From NCBI GenBank assembly GCA_018350325.1, contig JAEVLN010000006.1, positions 3,238,693 through 3,302,692 of the forward strand: a stretch of 64,000 bases of DNA. Reading direction: 5' to 3'. The notes under the pieces are model-generated. The model worked only from the letters and a program-made list of their open reading frames with translations. It was not told where the DNA came from and did no database searches. Positions 34,368-46,218 of this stretch are shown in pieces; position 1 is the stretch's first letter, and the number at the start of each line of letters is the position of its first letter. Both the position numbers and the translations under genes were made by a program. The DNA is from Globodera rostochiensis (Eukaryota; Nematoda; Chromadorea; Rhabditida; Heteroderidae).

Positions 34368-35800
34368 CTAAAATGATTATTTTTAATATTTAAAAAATAA
34401 AATTTAAATTATTCGCAATCGTGATTAGACAGCTTTAAAAATGGGTTTGCAAGTTGCACAAACTTAATTTTTAAAATTGCATTAATCGCTTCACGTTCTT
34501 TCTTATAATTTAGACTAATTTGTAAGATACACAATTATGTATTTTTAGCTCATTTTTATCTTCAGACATGCGATCACTTTTTTGATTTGACCGTTTAAAT
34601 TTTTTAATAAATAATTCTAGGAATAAGTCTAGTAAACCTTATAATTTCTGAAATTACTTGCCGTCGAGGTCGTGTACAGCGAAAACAAAACGCAGCGCCG
34701 GACGCTGGTCATCAGTGCCAAACGTCGATATGCCGTGTCCCAACCGCCAAGATTTTTGTAACCACCAGCCCCATGCTCACCGGCACCGCTCCAGCGTGCC
34801 AGCTCGACAAGCAAAAACGACGACCAGCAACTCGCGCAACGAAACAGCAGTTGCTTTGATTGTAACTGTTGCAAAAATATTAAATACCTATTTAGTTTTA
34901 TAAAATTTACACCACTTATGTTCAATTAATATAGAAAGTTGTAATGCTTATTTTTTAAATTTTCGTTTAAACAAAAAGCAATTAGTTTATTCTATACATT
35001 TAAAAGGATTGCAATGCCTAGTTAAAGACATAAATTGGTTTCTTTTATATAAATCATGTAGCAGATTGATTTTATCAAAATCCCAACAAAAAAAATGTAA
35101 ATCCTAAAAATTAACAATTTATATTTGAAAATAATTTTTCACCAAGTGTTGTGACGTATATGGGAAGACAACTGTTACGTATTTTATTAATATTGATGTA
35201 GCTGCTGAGAGGAATATGATTGATACTTTTTGGTCGGTTTTGAATTTTTGGCAAGGATTATAAGGATTTGCGGACGGACACGTAGAAGCTTTCAGCGGAA
35301 GAAGATTAGTTCCTCTAGTGGATTTTTTTATGAGACAACTTTTAGAAAATTAATAAAAAAAAAGATTTAAAATCTTTTTTAATAAAAAATTATTCCTGTC
35401 GACAGAAAAAAAAAACTGTGCATAATACCAAAACTTTGAGTCTTCCATCCATTAAAGTCATTGACAGCTCAGAAAGGAGGCAGAAAATGCATCAATAATT
35501 TATTGTGTGGAAAATGGCGTCTACGTAAGCGAGCTGCCTTTGCATTCGTGAGAAAATGGCTGGCTGAATGGCATAAGCAATTATTGTTAATGTTCGTATT
35601 CTTAAAAAAAAATAAAATTTACTTCTTTTAAAACTTTAGAGATAAAAATTGTTAAATAAAATTAATAAAAGTATAATTTATATATATTAATTTTTTGCAA
35701 AACATCGCGAAGCATAATTGTTTGAGCGGAACGCCGGGAGCATACGTGGACGGACAAAAAGGTCCTGTAGTGGGGAAAAGGTTCGACCGTTTTTTCCGGA
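34368..35800. other. Unresolved 5' exon region and intergenic DNA
   Basis: The GC-rich patch at 34655-34875 is probably the first coding exon of the multi-pass protein on the minus strand. From 34900 to 35800 nothing is recognised. Confidence 0.4.
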
Positions 35801-35818
35801 TTCTGCTTTTCCGACACT

Positions 35819-36335
35819 TTGTCCTTTTCCCCACTCCCGGACCTTTTGTCCTTTTCCCCGCTCCCGGACCCTTTGTCCTTTTCCCCACTCCCGGACCTTT
35901 TGTCCTTTTCCCCGTTCCCGGACCCTTTGTCCTTTTCCCCACTCCCGGACCCTTTGTCCTTTTCCCCACTCCCGGGCGTTTTGTCCTTTTCCCCACTCCC
36001 GGACCTTTTGTCCTTTTCCCCGCTCCCGGACCCTTTGTCCTTTTCCCCACTCCCGGACCCTTTGTCCTTTTCCTCACTCCCGGGCGTTTTGTCCTTTTCC
36101 CCACTCCCGGACCTTTTGTTTCCCCACTCCCGGACCTTTTATCCTTTTCCCCGCTCCCGGACCCTTTGTCCTTTTCCCCACTCCCGGACCTTTTGTCCTT
36201 TTCCCCGCTCCCGGACCCTTTGTCCTTTTCCCCACTCCCGGACCTTTTGTCCTTTTCCCCGCTCCCGGACCCTTTGTCCTTTTCCCCACTCCCGGACCCT
36301 TTGTCCTTTTCCCCACTCCCGGGCGTTTTGTCCGA
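35819..36335. repeat. 27-bp minisatellite, about 19 units
   Basis: The unit is close to CCCGGACCTTTTGTCCTTTT followed by CCCCACT. Units alternate A/G at one site and C/T at another, with occasional GGGCG variants and one shortened unit near 36120. Because 27 is divisible by 3 and stops are absent, every plus-strand frame and at least one minus-strand frame (GPGVGKRTK repeats) stays open. I treat this as non-coding. Stray copies of GGACCTTTTGTCC-like words occur at about 40240-40290, 40580-40605 and 40690-40725. Confidence 0.9.
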
Positions 36336-36339
36336 TTGT

Positions 36340-36789
36340 TTTTATAAATTTATATTTAAAAATTAACTGAAGTTTGTTTGAAAATTTAAAAATAATTAAT
36401 TAACAATAAGATATGGTGTATAATTTTTCTACTCTTCATTAGGAAGTAAATTATACAAAATATTAAAGATTAGTTTGTAAAACAAATTATTTCAATTTTT
36501 AAATTTAGTCCAAATTGTAAAACCAAGATTTTTGGGAAAAGATGCCTTATCGATTGCCATTCATTGCTTAAAACCGGAGAAGACGAGGCCATTATATGCA
36601 TGCATTTTCACTTATATTGTTTAAAATGCAAAATAAACACACTTAACAAACTCTACTCTATATTTTTGAACTATTTTTGAAAACAAACTAATGAAATATA
36701 ACATCAAAAAACTATTTATAAAAAACCGAGATAATTAAGATTAGAATTCAAATTAATCTTTTAAATATGGTGTTGTGCACCCACAAAAG
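36340..36789. other. AT-rich spacer
   Basis: No feature is recognised. Confidence 0.5.
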
Positions 36790-37488
36790 CCACGCTATTC
36801 CTGCTTAACGCTGGGGGAGGGGGTCGGCGTTGCCGATAAGCGCCGCCGAGAAAATTGAAATTTTGACTTAATTTGTTAAGGGATTTTGCTGCCAAAATTT
36901 ATAGTATATTTTTTGGGCTTTTCCTGCTAAATTCCTGCGTTTTGCCTGCCTTTTCAAATTTTTCTAGTGACCAAATTTTTAACTTTAATTTCGACCTTCC
37001 AAAAAAATCTTTGTATTTTTATTTTATGTATTTTAACAGAGCAATTTTTCTTAACAAACTTTGTTAAAATCTTCAAAAAAAATTTCCCGGCGGCGCCGCG
37101 CCGCCGACCACTCCCATTCTTAAAAAAACTTCCAAAAAAACACGGACATTTATTAACTTTTGTTGCAAATCTTTTAACAAAAACATCAAAATTTGATCCG
37201 GTCCGGGTCCGAGAGAACTGAAGAAATCCGGATACCCGGGCCCACTAATGTGCGAAATGTCCGGACACCGCACCAGAATTGTTCCGATTTTTTTGCGGCT
37301 TTTTGGAATTACAACAGTTAAAAAACAAATTTTTTGCTGGATTTAAAATTATCGCTAGTGCGATATATAGAATTTATCGCGTTTTTTGGGCATATCGCTT
37401 ATCGCATTGGAAATGGTTTTATCGCCGATCGATCGCATGATATCGTTTATCGCCGATCGCTTTTTTTTCGGCGCGATTTCCATCCCTG
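36790..37488 (-). mobile_element. MITE-like element, inverted copy of 24684-25560
   Basis: Ends GCGCGATTTCCATCCCTG (reverse complement of the CAGGGATG terminus at 24684). It shares the GCGATAAGCGATA-type region, the GGTGTCCGGA region and the GCCGCCGAGAAAATT region in reverse order. Only one terminus is clear. Confidence 0.6.
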
Positions 37489-38730
37489 ATATATATAGGT
37501 ATGTATATTTTCTTCAAATAACTATGATTCCAGACTTTTTGTTGGCCATTTTGTTGTGAAATGAAATGAATGACATATTTTCAATTTTATATTTTAGGTT
37601 TTTCCAAATTTAGTACATATTATGATCAAATTTCATTTTCGTATAGCAGAAACGTGAGAATGACATTCAATCCACCCCCACAACCATCCTCTAAACAGTC
37701 GTCACTCGCTGATGTTCTGCTGATCTCGTCTGAAAACCCACCCACCCACGGAATGCGCATTCTGCCCCGGCAAGTGATCAAAACAAACAAAAATCTCCCG
37801 CAGAGAGTGAAGTGATCAGGCGACGTTGTGTGTGGGTAGAAAGCGCCTCAAGTGCTTGTAATTATCAAACATAGGTATGATAATTGCATATTTAACTTCG
37901 CCCAAAGCTTTGAATTGCTGAAAAATTGTCCCCCATTTTTGCATTAATTTGTAAGTTCTAATTCTATGAATAAAATTTTGCATTAATAATAATCATTTTA
38001 AAATTAAAATTTTCTTTAAAAATTTTACTTGTGACTACATCCAGATTTGATTCATCGGAATAATGGGAGTCGCATTATTGTATTTGCCTTTCATCCACCC
38101 TATAAAATTTTTTCTTGAAAGTGTAAACTTTGATCTCGACATTTAAAAAGACTGTTTCATCAACATTTTCAAATTTATGTAATTATAGAAGAATATATCT
38201 GAAATTATATTAAGTACTGCAATTTCTTTTTTCCCGTTATTCTTTAAAATGACCTTTTTAATTTATTTTTAATCATCTTCATTATTACTCATTACCGACA
38301 ATAAGCTTACTCCGATATGGGAGACCTCTGCTGTCCTCCAAAATTGAAAATCTGTTCACCATTCAATAATGTTGGTTGACATAACACTTTACGACGTCCC
38401 CCCACCCCCACATTTAAAGAAAATTTATTATTTTAGGTTTAATTTCAGATATTCATTCGGACTATATAAAAGCGGGTCAATTCCCTGCAAATCGTACTTT
38501 AAACATTTTGCCGCTCTTTATCCATTCAGATTTAGGGAAAATCATTAAAGTTTCGATCCGATTCGTTGACTAAAGAGTCATTGAAAAGAAGAGAACAAGT
38601 CGATGGTGAACCATTAACCGATTATTTATTTGAAAAAAAAAAGCGAGAATTTGTTACAACAAAATTTTTTATTTCATTAATAATTGGTTAATGGCGGAAC
38701 GAGTTAGTGGGAACGAGTTAATATTAAAAG
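37489..38730. other. Intergenic region with an orphan TATA box
   Basis: An open frame at 37660-37815 (MTFNPPPQPSSKQSSLADVL) is slightly richer in GC than its surroundings but has no splice-linked partner. A strong TATATAAAAG stands at 38463-38472 without an evident coding exon downstream. Confidence 0.4.
38463..38472 (+). promoter_or_regulatory. TATA-box-like sequence without assigned gene
   Basis: TATATAAAAG followed by GC-richer DNA is a textbook core-promoter shape, but the next 250 bases contain no clear coding exon. It may serve a non-coding transcript or be chance. Confidence 0.3.
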
Positions 38731-38835
38731 CTAAGCGATTGGACAAATCTAAAGAAAGTTATGGCTAAAGAAATCAAATTTTCAGTTTTACTGGTCATAA
38801 ATTTTTTGAGATTTGTCCAATCGCTTAGCTTTTGC
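38731..38835. repeat. Inverted repeat around an AAGCTAAGCGATTGGACAAA stem
   Basis: The left arm starting AAGCTAAGCGATTGGACAAA is matched by its reverse complement about 50 bases on. The same stem words recur, slightly changed, inside the foldback element at 48229-48659. Confidence 0.7.
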
Positions 38836-38845
38836 TTGTTGATAA

Positions 38846-38945
38846 CTCTCTACACCACAAGCTTCTCATTTCTCTTTTTCTCTCTACACCACAAGCTTCT
38901 CATTTCTCTTTTTCTCTCTACACCACAAGCTTCTCATTTTCTCCG
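38846..38945. repeat. Three direct copies of a 34-bp CT-rich unit
   Basis: The unit begins CTCTACACCACAAGCTTCTC and is followed by ATTTCTCTTTTTCT. Three head-to-tail copies are almost identical and lead into a longer polypyrimidine stretch to about 39110. Confidence 0.85.
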
Positions 38946-40606
38946 TTCTCACTGCTCACTGCTGTGCAAATTGCTTTTTGCCCTCTCTGTCTGTCTGTAT
39001 TCTTCTTTTCTTTATTACCAATCTCTCTTCTTTCTTAATTTGCTTTCCAATTTTGTTCCTCTTCCTTTTACCCATTCTCTGCCCGCCATTTTCTCTACGT
39101 CTGTCCTCCCACAGAAATCAACGGCAATTAAGGGTTTACACTGACACTGCAAAGGACCATTGATTACCCTCCCCCCCCCCCCCCCGCAGCCGATGTCATT
39201 TTACCACATGGCCCAAGCAAATTACTTATGCGGCGGACTCGTATGGGTCAAACCCAATCAATGCATTTCTGGGGCTCAGCCACGTACATACCTACCTATT
39301 TAGGATTTTGCTTTGGAGGGGGGTACCGAAAAAATATTTTTCCGTTTTACTGCATTTTTGTTAAGGAATTTTCAATCCACCCTATGGTTTTTTTCCTCAA
39401 ATTTTCCCCGGGGGGGGGGGGGGATACGTACCCCACGTACAGTGCCGCCTACTGGGGCTCCGCGGATTTTGTCTTTTTTTGTTATGAGAACTTTTTGTTG
39501 TGAGATTTGTAACCAGAAATTCAAAAAATGCCTTTGAAATTTAGTTTTTTAAAAGTGAACGTGGAATCCCGTACTTTATCGCGGGAGTCCCGCTCCTGCC
39601 CAACTCTACGAAAAACTTCAAAATCGCAAACCCTTTCTAATCTTTTAAATTTAACATTTGCTCGCCCCCACTGCAACTTGCTGCTGATGTAACGGCCAAT
39701 AAATATTATTTTTCTAATTTAATGGATGGGAAAATCTTCGCCTGTCACATTGCCGGTTTTCCCGTCATAATCCATCTTCTTATCTCCCAATCACTGCTTT
39801 ATTCCATAAGACGGGGTCACGTGTTTGGATTTTCTTCTTTTTTTTCTCCCAACGGGCAAACTTTTCTCCTGAGACTCTTCTCACAAATCAGTGCTTGCTT
39901 GGATTTAGCGTTAGCTTTTATTTTCACATTCGAATGTTTACATCAATAGACTCTGTGTTTATCTCAATTTTTGATCATAAACGATTTTTTGGTATTTTAT
40001 GCTACAAATGTAACTCTCTCTCAACCAAAGTAAATTAAGGGGCTATTTTGTGTGTTTTTGATCCACTGATCACAAATAAGACACTTATTATCATTTGGCA
40101 TCATTCATGTGATCAATGCAAAAGGTCCGGTGAAACTGTGGGGTTTGGTCAAGATGGTAGCTCAAGTAATGCCCAGTAAATCGACGCCAGCTAAAATAAG
40201 TGGCTTCACTTGAAATATTTTCCTTTAGGGAACATTTTGTCCGTGGGACCTTCTGAACGGTGGCCTTTTGTCCGTAGGTAGGACCTTTTGTAGATGTACG
40301 ACTAATGGGTCAAACAAGCATTATGACCACTAATTTACATATTGGTTGGGAGGGAGGTCAATATCAAGTAGACTCCAAAATATATTTGCACTTACATATG
40401 CCGACGACTGCCTTTTTTTCATAAAATATATTTGTTTGTAAAATTTAACTGCAAATTATTATTTTGAATTTTTTAAATTTATATCTTTTTGTTTAAAACC
40501 CACTAAAATATCTAGGGATGCCACTTGACGCAATTTTAAATGAGTTCCAAGGTCAACAAACCAAAGAAGGCATCCTAACAAATATGGGACCCTTTGTCCA
40601 TGGGAC
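38946..40606. other. Repeat-rich intergenic DNA
   Basis: Contains the polypyrimidine tract, a C-run at about 39170-39186, a G-run at about 39408-39422, and scattered GGACCTTTTGT-like words near 40240-40290. No convincing gene. Confidence 0.5.
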
Positions 40607-40691
40607 CAGGGATGTGAGCCGACGACCTCAAAAAATTTCGGAATTCCGGGCCTTAAACAATTTTCGGAACTCGGAATTCCGACCATCCCTG
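40607..40691. mobile_element. 85-bp hAT-like mini-MITE
   Basis: Starts CAGGGATGTGAGCCGACG and ends GGAATTCCGACCATCCCTG. The flanks CATGGGAC (40599-40606) and CATGAGAC (40692-40699) match at 7 of 8 bases. Terminus and duplication size fit the hAT superfamily. Confidence 0.75.
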
Positions 40692-41099
40692 CATGAGACC
40701 TTTTGAACGGGGACCTTTGATTAAAAAAATACTTGAAATAAGTACGCGGTTTTTGAAAAAAAAAAATAATGTCATTAAAATTTTTGATTTAAATCTTTTT
40801 TGTTTTTTTTTACTCAATTTTTTATTTCTAATTTACGAGATCATACGAGTTTTATTTGGAGTCTTCTCGTCCCATTTTTTGATAACTAAAATTTAAAAAA
40901 AAAATGCAATTTTTTTTTGTACTTTGATAACAACCGCAGTTTGCAGATTGCCTCCTCGCAATTATTGACTCACTATCACACACACTCACATCGACCAATC
41001 TATCGCTCCATTTATTGCAATTTTACTAAACGATTGTGCCGTGCGTAAACAAACATTTTTCGAAACATTTCGGGGTCAAATTCCAACAATTACGGTGCC

Positions 41100-44000
41100 A
41101 TGGCTGAGACGAACCCGACGACGGACAACAACAAGCATCAACCCAATTTGTCATCAAAGGACGCGGAGCAGCGCGAACGGCTGATCAGCAAAGCGCAGGA
41201 GGGCCTCGTTGAGACAACTTCGCAACCGGACGGTGTCAAACAACCGGCGGTGGTCAAGGTGGGGGAGAGGAGGAGTCATGCTAGGGTTCCGGTCGGGTTA
41301 AGACAATTCCCAAGCACAGTCATGTTGATTTCCAAAGACATTATTGGAAATAAGGACATTTCCAATTTTTAAGATAGGAGGTCCATAGGACTGTCCTTAG
41401 CATCAAAGGACGAATTCGAACCTTGCATTATGCAATTGCATTTGGGTACGTCAGGGTTGTAAATGGATGCCGGATTTCCGGACATTTTTGGGTCCAGCAT
41501 GCCGGAATTCCGGACTTTTTGGCAAAAAAACTGGAATTAAATCCGGCATATGCGGGGGCGGGTCAAAATTTTTGATGGAATTTGTATTGTCCAAAAACCG
41601 ATCAAAAGTTTCGGTCTTTAGGAGGGCAAATAAATATGGAAGTCAAATTTCTAAAATTTGAAATTAGCCGATTCCGGGCATTTTTTAAAAATTTTAATGG
41701 CGATTTCAATGTCACACTCGAATATGATTTCTATTTTGATTAATTTGTATCTCCGAATTTGAAATGATTTGTTTGTAGGATGGTCATCTTACAAAGGCGC
41801 TGATTTTTGCCATTTTGTCTTGCACCATCGGCAGCTCTTTCCAATTTGGCTACCACATCGGCTGCATCAACCTTCCCGGTGAAAATAAATCAAATTTTAA
41901 TTTTCAACCGGCAATTTATTCATTTTTTTATTTAGCTGATTTGATCAAGCAGTGGTTCACCGAGTCCTATGCGTACATGCACGGAACTACCATCCTTGTT
42001 GACGAAATAGAATCGACGTGGTAAATACACGACAAATTAATTTGTTTTGAATAGTTGAATCAGCGACATTTGTAATCATTTTCTGTAGGGCTATTGCCGT
42101 TGGCATTTTTGCTATCGGCGGTATGTTCGGCGGCATTATGGTGGGCGGGGTAGCTGATCGGTTCGGACGTCGGCAGGCTTTGCTCTACAACAACGCGCTA
42201 GCAGTGATCGCCGCCGCTTTGATGACATCCGCCAAATATGTGGGCGTCTATTGGCTGATCGTGATCGGACGCTTTATCATTGGGCTGAACGCTGGTGGGT
42301 TTGATGAGATATTTTTTAACAATTTTTTGGTTAATAAGTTATGAAGTTACTCATTCGTGTTATTATCATAATTAGTGTTGCTCCCCGATCCCCTTGGGGG
42401 CGGGAAAGGTCAGGGACGAAAACCCCTCCGGGGTGGTCACTCCCGAAAAATCCAAAAAAGTCAGGGTCGGGGGACGAAAACCCCGACCAAAAAAATTCGG
42501 TGTAGGGAGCATCCCTAATCTTAATCATATAATAATTGTTTTGATCAGGTTTGAACAGTGGCCTGGCACCGATGTATCTGACGGAAATTTCGCCTCCAAA
42601 TCTGAGGGGTTCCATCGGCTCGTTGGCCCAACTGTTGGTCACCATTTCCATTTTGGTGTCCCAAATCATCGGCCTCCCATTTTTGCTTGGCACAGCCACA
42701 CTATGGCCATTGATTTTTGCATTTACACTGGTAATAATATTAAGTAGAATATTTTAAATTGAGATTTTAATTTGTTCATTTTATTTGTCAGTTCCCCGTC
42801 ATTTTCCAAGTGTTCACGTTGCCGCTGTGCCCTGAATCGCCAAAATTCAATCTGATTGTAAAGGGACGCAAGGATCAAGCGGAAAAGGACTTGAAAAAAC
42901 TTCGTGGGGAAGATGATGTACGTAATGCTTATATGTAGAATATTTGTGCTTATTACGAAGATTTTTTTAAAAAAGTTATTTTAATTTTAAAGAAATTTAA
43001 TTAGGTATATTGTATTTTCAGCGCGCTTCAATAAACTAACTAAATAAAAGAATTATTCAAATATTGAGAGCAAAATCTAAGAATTTATTTTGGGTATAAA
43101 CTTCAAACCTCTAAGAAACATTTAATCAATTGTTTATAAATTAAAAGTTTTTTAAATTTTTGTTTTTTTTGCGCAGGTCAGCGCCGAGTTGGAGGTGATC
43201 AATGATGAAGCGGTTGCGGCGCGTTCCCAGCCGCAGGTCAGCATGCAGGCTATGTTCAAGGCCCCGCTGTTGTGGCCCCTTGTGTTGGCTGTGTTCATGA
43301 TGCTGTCCCAACAGTTGAGCGGAATCAACGCGGGTAATTAATTCTTTTTGTTGGTAAAAAATGGTCTATTTTTAACGTCATGAATTTTGCAGCAATGTTC
43401 TACTCAACCACCATATTCAAGGAGGCCGGCTTGAAGGGACAATGTGAGTTTTTATGTTAATGAGCTGCTGGTGCCCGACATTCCTTAAACAAAAAATTCT
43501 ATAAACGTTAAATGGGGCTTTAGTAGAGCACGGACCAATCGAGATTCTCGATCGAAATCTCGGTCGAGATTCTCGATCGACTAAATTTTTTCGAGATTCT
43601 CGATCGAAATTTCGATCGGTCCACGGGTTCTAGTTTTTACATCTATTTCAACCAATTTCCTACCCTTGATTCGGAATTGAGTCAAATTTTAGTGAAGTTT
43701 TTATTTATTTTTGGCATTGATTTTGCTATTTTTTCAATGTTTATTCCAGGGCCTAACTATGCGACAATCTTGATGGGGGCAATCAACGTGTTGATGACCG
43801 TTGTTTCAGTTTACATGGTAAACGAGAGAAAATGAATATTTCTCCAATTTTTTATTATTTACTAATTTTATGTTAATGTAGGAAGAAGTTTTTCTAAGAA
43901 GCCCCTTTTCATTGTTAGGTTGAACGTCTTGGACGTCGTACCTTGCACCTGATCGGTTTGTCCGGTATGTCGGTGACTACAGCAATGATCGCCATTTCCA

Positions 44001-44693
44001 TGCTGATGTCAAAGGTGCCAACAAAAAATGATTTTATTTTTTTAAAATGTAAATATATATTTTTAAAGTCCATCTCATGGTTTTCCTTCATGTCCATCCT
44101 TTTTGTTCTGCTGTTCGTCATCTCATTTGCTACAGGGCCAGGTGCTAATTTGTAATAAAAATCTTCTGAGACGGGTATTCAAATACCATAATCATTATGG
44201 TCCTTTAAATTGGCTCGTATCTTTCTCATTTGTCAATAATTTATTTATTTTTGTTTTAATCAATTTCAGGCTCAATTCCGTGGTTCTACGTGAACGAAGT
44301 GTTCCCGTCCAATGCTCTAGGCAATGCCAACTCAATTGCGGTGCTGACCAATTGGGGTGCCAACTCGTTGGTCGGCATTTTTTTCCCAGTTCTCAACGTG
44401 AGTTTAATTCTTCGAATGATGCATTTTAATTAAATTTTTAATCGATTTAAATTTTTTTTTCATATTTTGGGTTTTCATTTTTAAATTTTCAGGGCATCCT
44501 TGACGAATATGTGTTCTTCGTGTTCACCGTACTTTTGGTTCTGTTCATCGGATTTGCCTTCAAGTTTTTGCCGGAGACGAAGAACAAAACGTTGGAGGAA
44601 ATCCAAGCGGAAATGGACCATCGACGCGGCGTCCGGAGCGGTTCCACCAACAAAATGGTCACTGAGCCGACCGCGACAACAACTAATGTTTAA
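41100..44693 (+). CDS. Facilitative glucose transporter (GLUT family, MFS), gene 1
   Basis: Thirteen exons encode about 540 residues. Exon 1 (41100-41258) gives a hydrophilic N-terminus ([16 protein letters not shown]). Then come [16 protein letters not shown] (TM1), the loop 2-3 motif [36 protein letters not shown] (PESP), QQLSGINA in TM7, VERLGRR in loop 8-9, GPGSIPWF in TM10 and FLPETKNKT after TM12. All are GLUT hallmarks. The QLS triplet in TM7 is found in class I glucose transporters and disfavours fructose. It should move hexose down its gradient across the plasma membrane. Introns 1, 4 and 8 carry MITE fragments (41452, 42373-42517, 43524-43632). A paralog with identical exon layout lies at 55337-58358. 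Confidence 0.96.
42373..42517. repeat. GGGGTCGG-type MITE in GLUT gene 1 intron 4
   Basis: Bounded by TAGTGTTGCTCCCC and GGGAGCATCCCTA, an imperfect inverted repeat, with the same GGGGTCGGGG interior as the 9585-10366 element. Confidence 0.65.
43524..43632. repeat. ATCGAGA-rich MITE in GLUT gene 1 intron 8
   Basis: Begins TAGAGCACGGACCAATCGAG and ends CGATCGGTCCACGGGTTCTA, an inverted repeat, with repeated GAGATTCTCGATCG inside. A related fragment lies at 33270-33415 in an intron of the WBP1-like gene. Confidence 0.65.
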
Positions 44694-46218
44694 ATAAAAC
44701 AAAAAAAAAGTTTGGCACACGATTTCTTTTTGAATTTGCCAATGTTGTTGACACAAAATATTCGTAAGAGACTGATTGTGGTTGCTTATTCAATTTTTGG
44801 CGGCATAGTGCCTACTCGGCTGCGGACAACTCGGCTACTGACGACTTTTTTTGTTTCAACTTTTTTTAAACTTCTCTAAATGATTATCTTCTTTTGTAAT
44901 ATTACTTAGCTCAACGAGAGCTTTCGATAATTACGACTAGCTAGCTTGAGCATAACCAAAGTTAGGACAGGAGAGGGCGAGTTTATAGGGGACGAGCTGC
45001 TGCTTTTCAGCTTCTAACTTTTTTGCAAGACAAAAGAACAAGAAAGTACTATCATTCGGCAGCATTTAGACTGTATAATCTTTTTGCGGAAGAAAGCTAT
45101 TTGATTTATTTAGGATTTTTTGTATTTATAACTTTTTTAAGTTCGTTAATTATTTGTTTAGAAAAAAGTTGTAACAAAAAAAAGTCGTCCGTAGCCGAGT
45201 TGTCCGGACACGATTTTTGGCATAGAAATAATGCTTTTGGCATCTACCACAATTTGTCTACACGAAAACTACAATTCTTTTGACAACCAAAGCCTTTAAA
45301 ATAACTAACCAATGCTCCATCATAACAATACCTTGACTTATTTCTAAAAAGATCCTTGGATAATATACCTAAATCAATTTAAAAAACATTTCTTCTCATT
45401 TTGTCTTTGATGATTTTTATGGATGTACCATTTTTAAAATACTTGGGCTACAATTTATAAGCATTAGAACATTTTGATAATTTTCGACCAAAAAATTACT
45501 AAATTTTGCTTATAAATTGCAACTTTAGAATTATGGATTTGCTTTTACATTTTTTAATGATACTTACAAAAAGCATTTAATTATTTCTTGACATTGTATG
45601 TTTTCTTTTGTGTGGTTCATTCAACAAATTTACAATTCGTAAAGCATCATTTATATGAGAAAAAATGCATGAAATTTTAATTTCAACATTCTGATCCATT
45701 TTTAAAAGAAATTAGAGTTACACAAGACCGATTGACAGGAAACTGTTATTTTGAATCCGGGATCAATCTTTGCAAACTGAGTCTAGGTATATTTGTGCTC
45801 TGTATCTTTCTTACCCCTGGATCCGTTTTATGGGGCTGGGGGTGGGGGGGGGGGATGTCCGGATAACGGAGAAATACCGAACACCACTAAAGATCGAAGT
45901 TTGGATAATGAAAAGAATCATTTCCTGATTTATTTTTTTATCAAACTAGGGTCAGTGATCAATTTTCTGGCACTTATTTGAACATTTCTTAAGCAATAAA
46001 TCTAATTTTTTCCAATTAGTTTTCAGACCTGAAAAAATAAAAAGCAATCTTTTTGCACATAATGTAAACGCAATTTGATCTTCAATAACGACAACAAACG
46101 TAGTGATGCGCAAAGCGAGCATACACTTGAAGATGGAAAATTTAGGCGTAAATTTTGAATACATTTTTTCATGTAGCAAAATTTCGAGTTTTTTGTAATT
46201 CTCTGACAATGAGCATCA
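44694..46218. other. Convergent intergenic region with a foldback element
   Basis: Besides the foldback at 44824-45205, a G-run lies at about 45840-45855. An 86-codon open frame at 45023-45280 falls inside and beside the foldback and is not supported. Confidence 0.5.
44824..45205. mobile_element. Foldback MITE
   Basis: GGACAACTCGGCTACTGACG at the left is matched at the right by GTCCGTAGCCGAGTTGTCC. The arms continue inward through AAGTTGAAAC/GTTGTAAC words for over 40 bp. No coding content. Confidence 0.75.

Noticed and set aside
35652..36370. Several long open frames on both strands over the 27-bp repeat
   Set aside because: They exist only because the repeat unit is a multiple of three without stops. 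Outside the repeat the frames end at once and no signal peptide, domain or splice context supports them.
39722..39949. 75-codon plus-strand frame starting MDGKIFACHIAGFPVII
   Set aside because: No splice partner, no domain and no clear leader; it lies in repeat-rich DNA.
45023..45280. 86-codon frame overlapping the foldback at 44824-45205
   Set aside because: It lies partly inside the element's right arm and has no family signature.
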